Below, one piece after another: positions 44,570 to 45,523 of a stretch of 45,523 bases of DNA. The notes under the pieces were generated by a model. The model saw only the letters and a program-made list of their open reading frames with translations, did no database searches and was not told the origin of the DNA. The position numbers were made by a program, and so were the translations under genes. Position 1 is the first letter of the stretch. Each line of letters begins with the position of its first letter. Origin of the DNA: Methanosarcina sp. DH2 (lineage in GTDB: Archaea; Halobacteriota; Methanosarcinia; Methanosarcinales; Methanosarcinaceae); NCBI RefSeq assembly GCF_020804225.1, contig NZ_WJBI01000003.1, positions 44,518 through 90,040 of the forward strand, in the 5' to 3' direction.

Positions 44570-44793
44570 CTATGAGTGAGTAACTATAACTTCCTGCATC
44601 ATAAATGCAGCAATTACTATTCATTAAAAATGGAGACAGAAGTTGTTTTCTGTCTGACGAGGATTTGTCGGTTCGGTTAATTCTGGGTGATAGGTGTTTT
44701 CACATCTATCGCGAAATGAACTAACTGAATTTGATGTTGTTAGTGCAAGTTTCTGCGACCAAGACCTTTAATTTCAACGAGTGTGCTATAACA

Positions 44794-45523
<730 letters not shown>

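Larger units (their letters stand above)
44386..44582 (+). repeat. Duplicated rRNA promoter units, about 124 bp apart
   Basis: CTCATAG (44386 and 44510), AAAAGGG and GATACCTTTAAATAC recur at a constant offset of about 124 bp. The repeat includes the upstream element and TATA box, so whole promoters were duplicated. Confidence 0.75.

Overview
The window is a piece of a Methanosarcina chromosome. The signs are an archaeal 16S rRNA start, archaeal TATA boxes, Dim2-like KH/RIO1/aIF1A genes, archaeal family B DNA polymerase, a fused corrinoid/methyltransferase of the Mts type with its Msr regulator and PAS/GAF kinase, and Methanosarcina S-layer duplication domains. Gene order resembles the mtsD-msrF-rdmS locus of M. 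acetivorans; that species-level match is from memory, not from a search.

Region 1 (1-9.2 kb, minus strand): a methylotrophy control unit. A multidomain sensor kinase, whose frame carries one internal amber (TAG) codon, precedes an Msr-type winged-helix regulator. A long leader with a perfect palindrome follows, then the methyltransferase fusion, a hydantoinase/oxoprolinase-family ATPase and the start of a small unknown gene.

Region 2 (9.7-14.7 kb): an AbrB-PhoU regulator, a three-gene cluster of surface and membrane proteins, and a decayed stretch. The decayed stretch holds the 3' end of an IS605-type tnpB and a broken copy of the start of the AbrB-PhoU gene with an expanded 19-bp repeat.

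Region 3 (14.7-32.6 kb): the most interesting part. A tightly packed minus-strand run of nine genes encodes a membrane-anchored unknown, two beta-propeller lipoproteins, a CobN/BchH-type chelatase large subunit, an ECF-S-like membrane protein fused to an extracellular domain, a double ECF ATPase, an ECF-T protein and a DrrAB-like exporter. Divergent from it are an S-layer-domain protein and a ChlI-ChlD fusion, the expected motor partner of CobN. Together these look like a surface-to-cytoplasm system for a metal or tetrapyrrole, substrate unknown.

Region 4 (32.7-45.5 kb): DNA polymerase B with two PCNA-box-like motifs around a repeat, a complete pstSCAB-phoU phosphate operon, pyrC, a convergent aIF1A-rio1-KH ribosome-assembly operon, and an rRNA operon with three spaced promoters and the first ~730 nt of 16S rRNA.

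A theme across the window is short tandem duplication. Four protein-coding repeats have a 15-bp period and keep frame; several intergenic ones have periods of 19, 23, 16 or ~22 bp.
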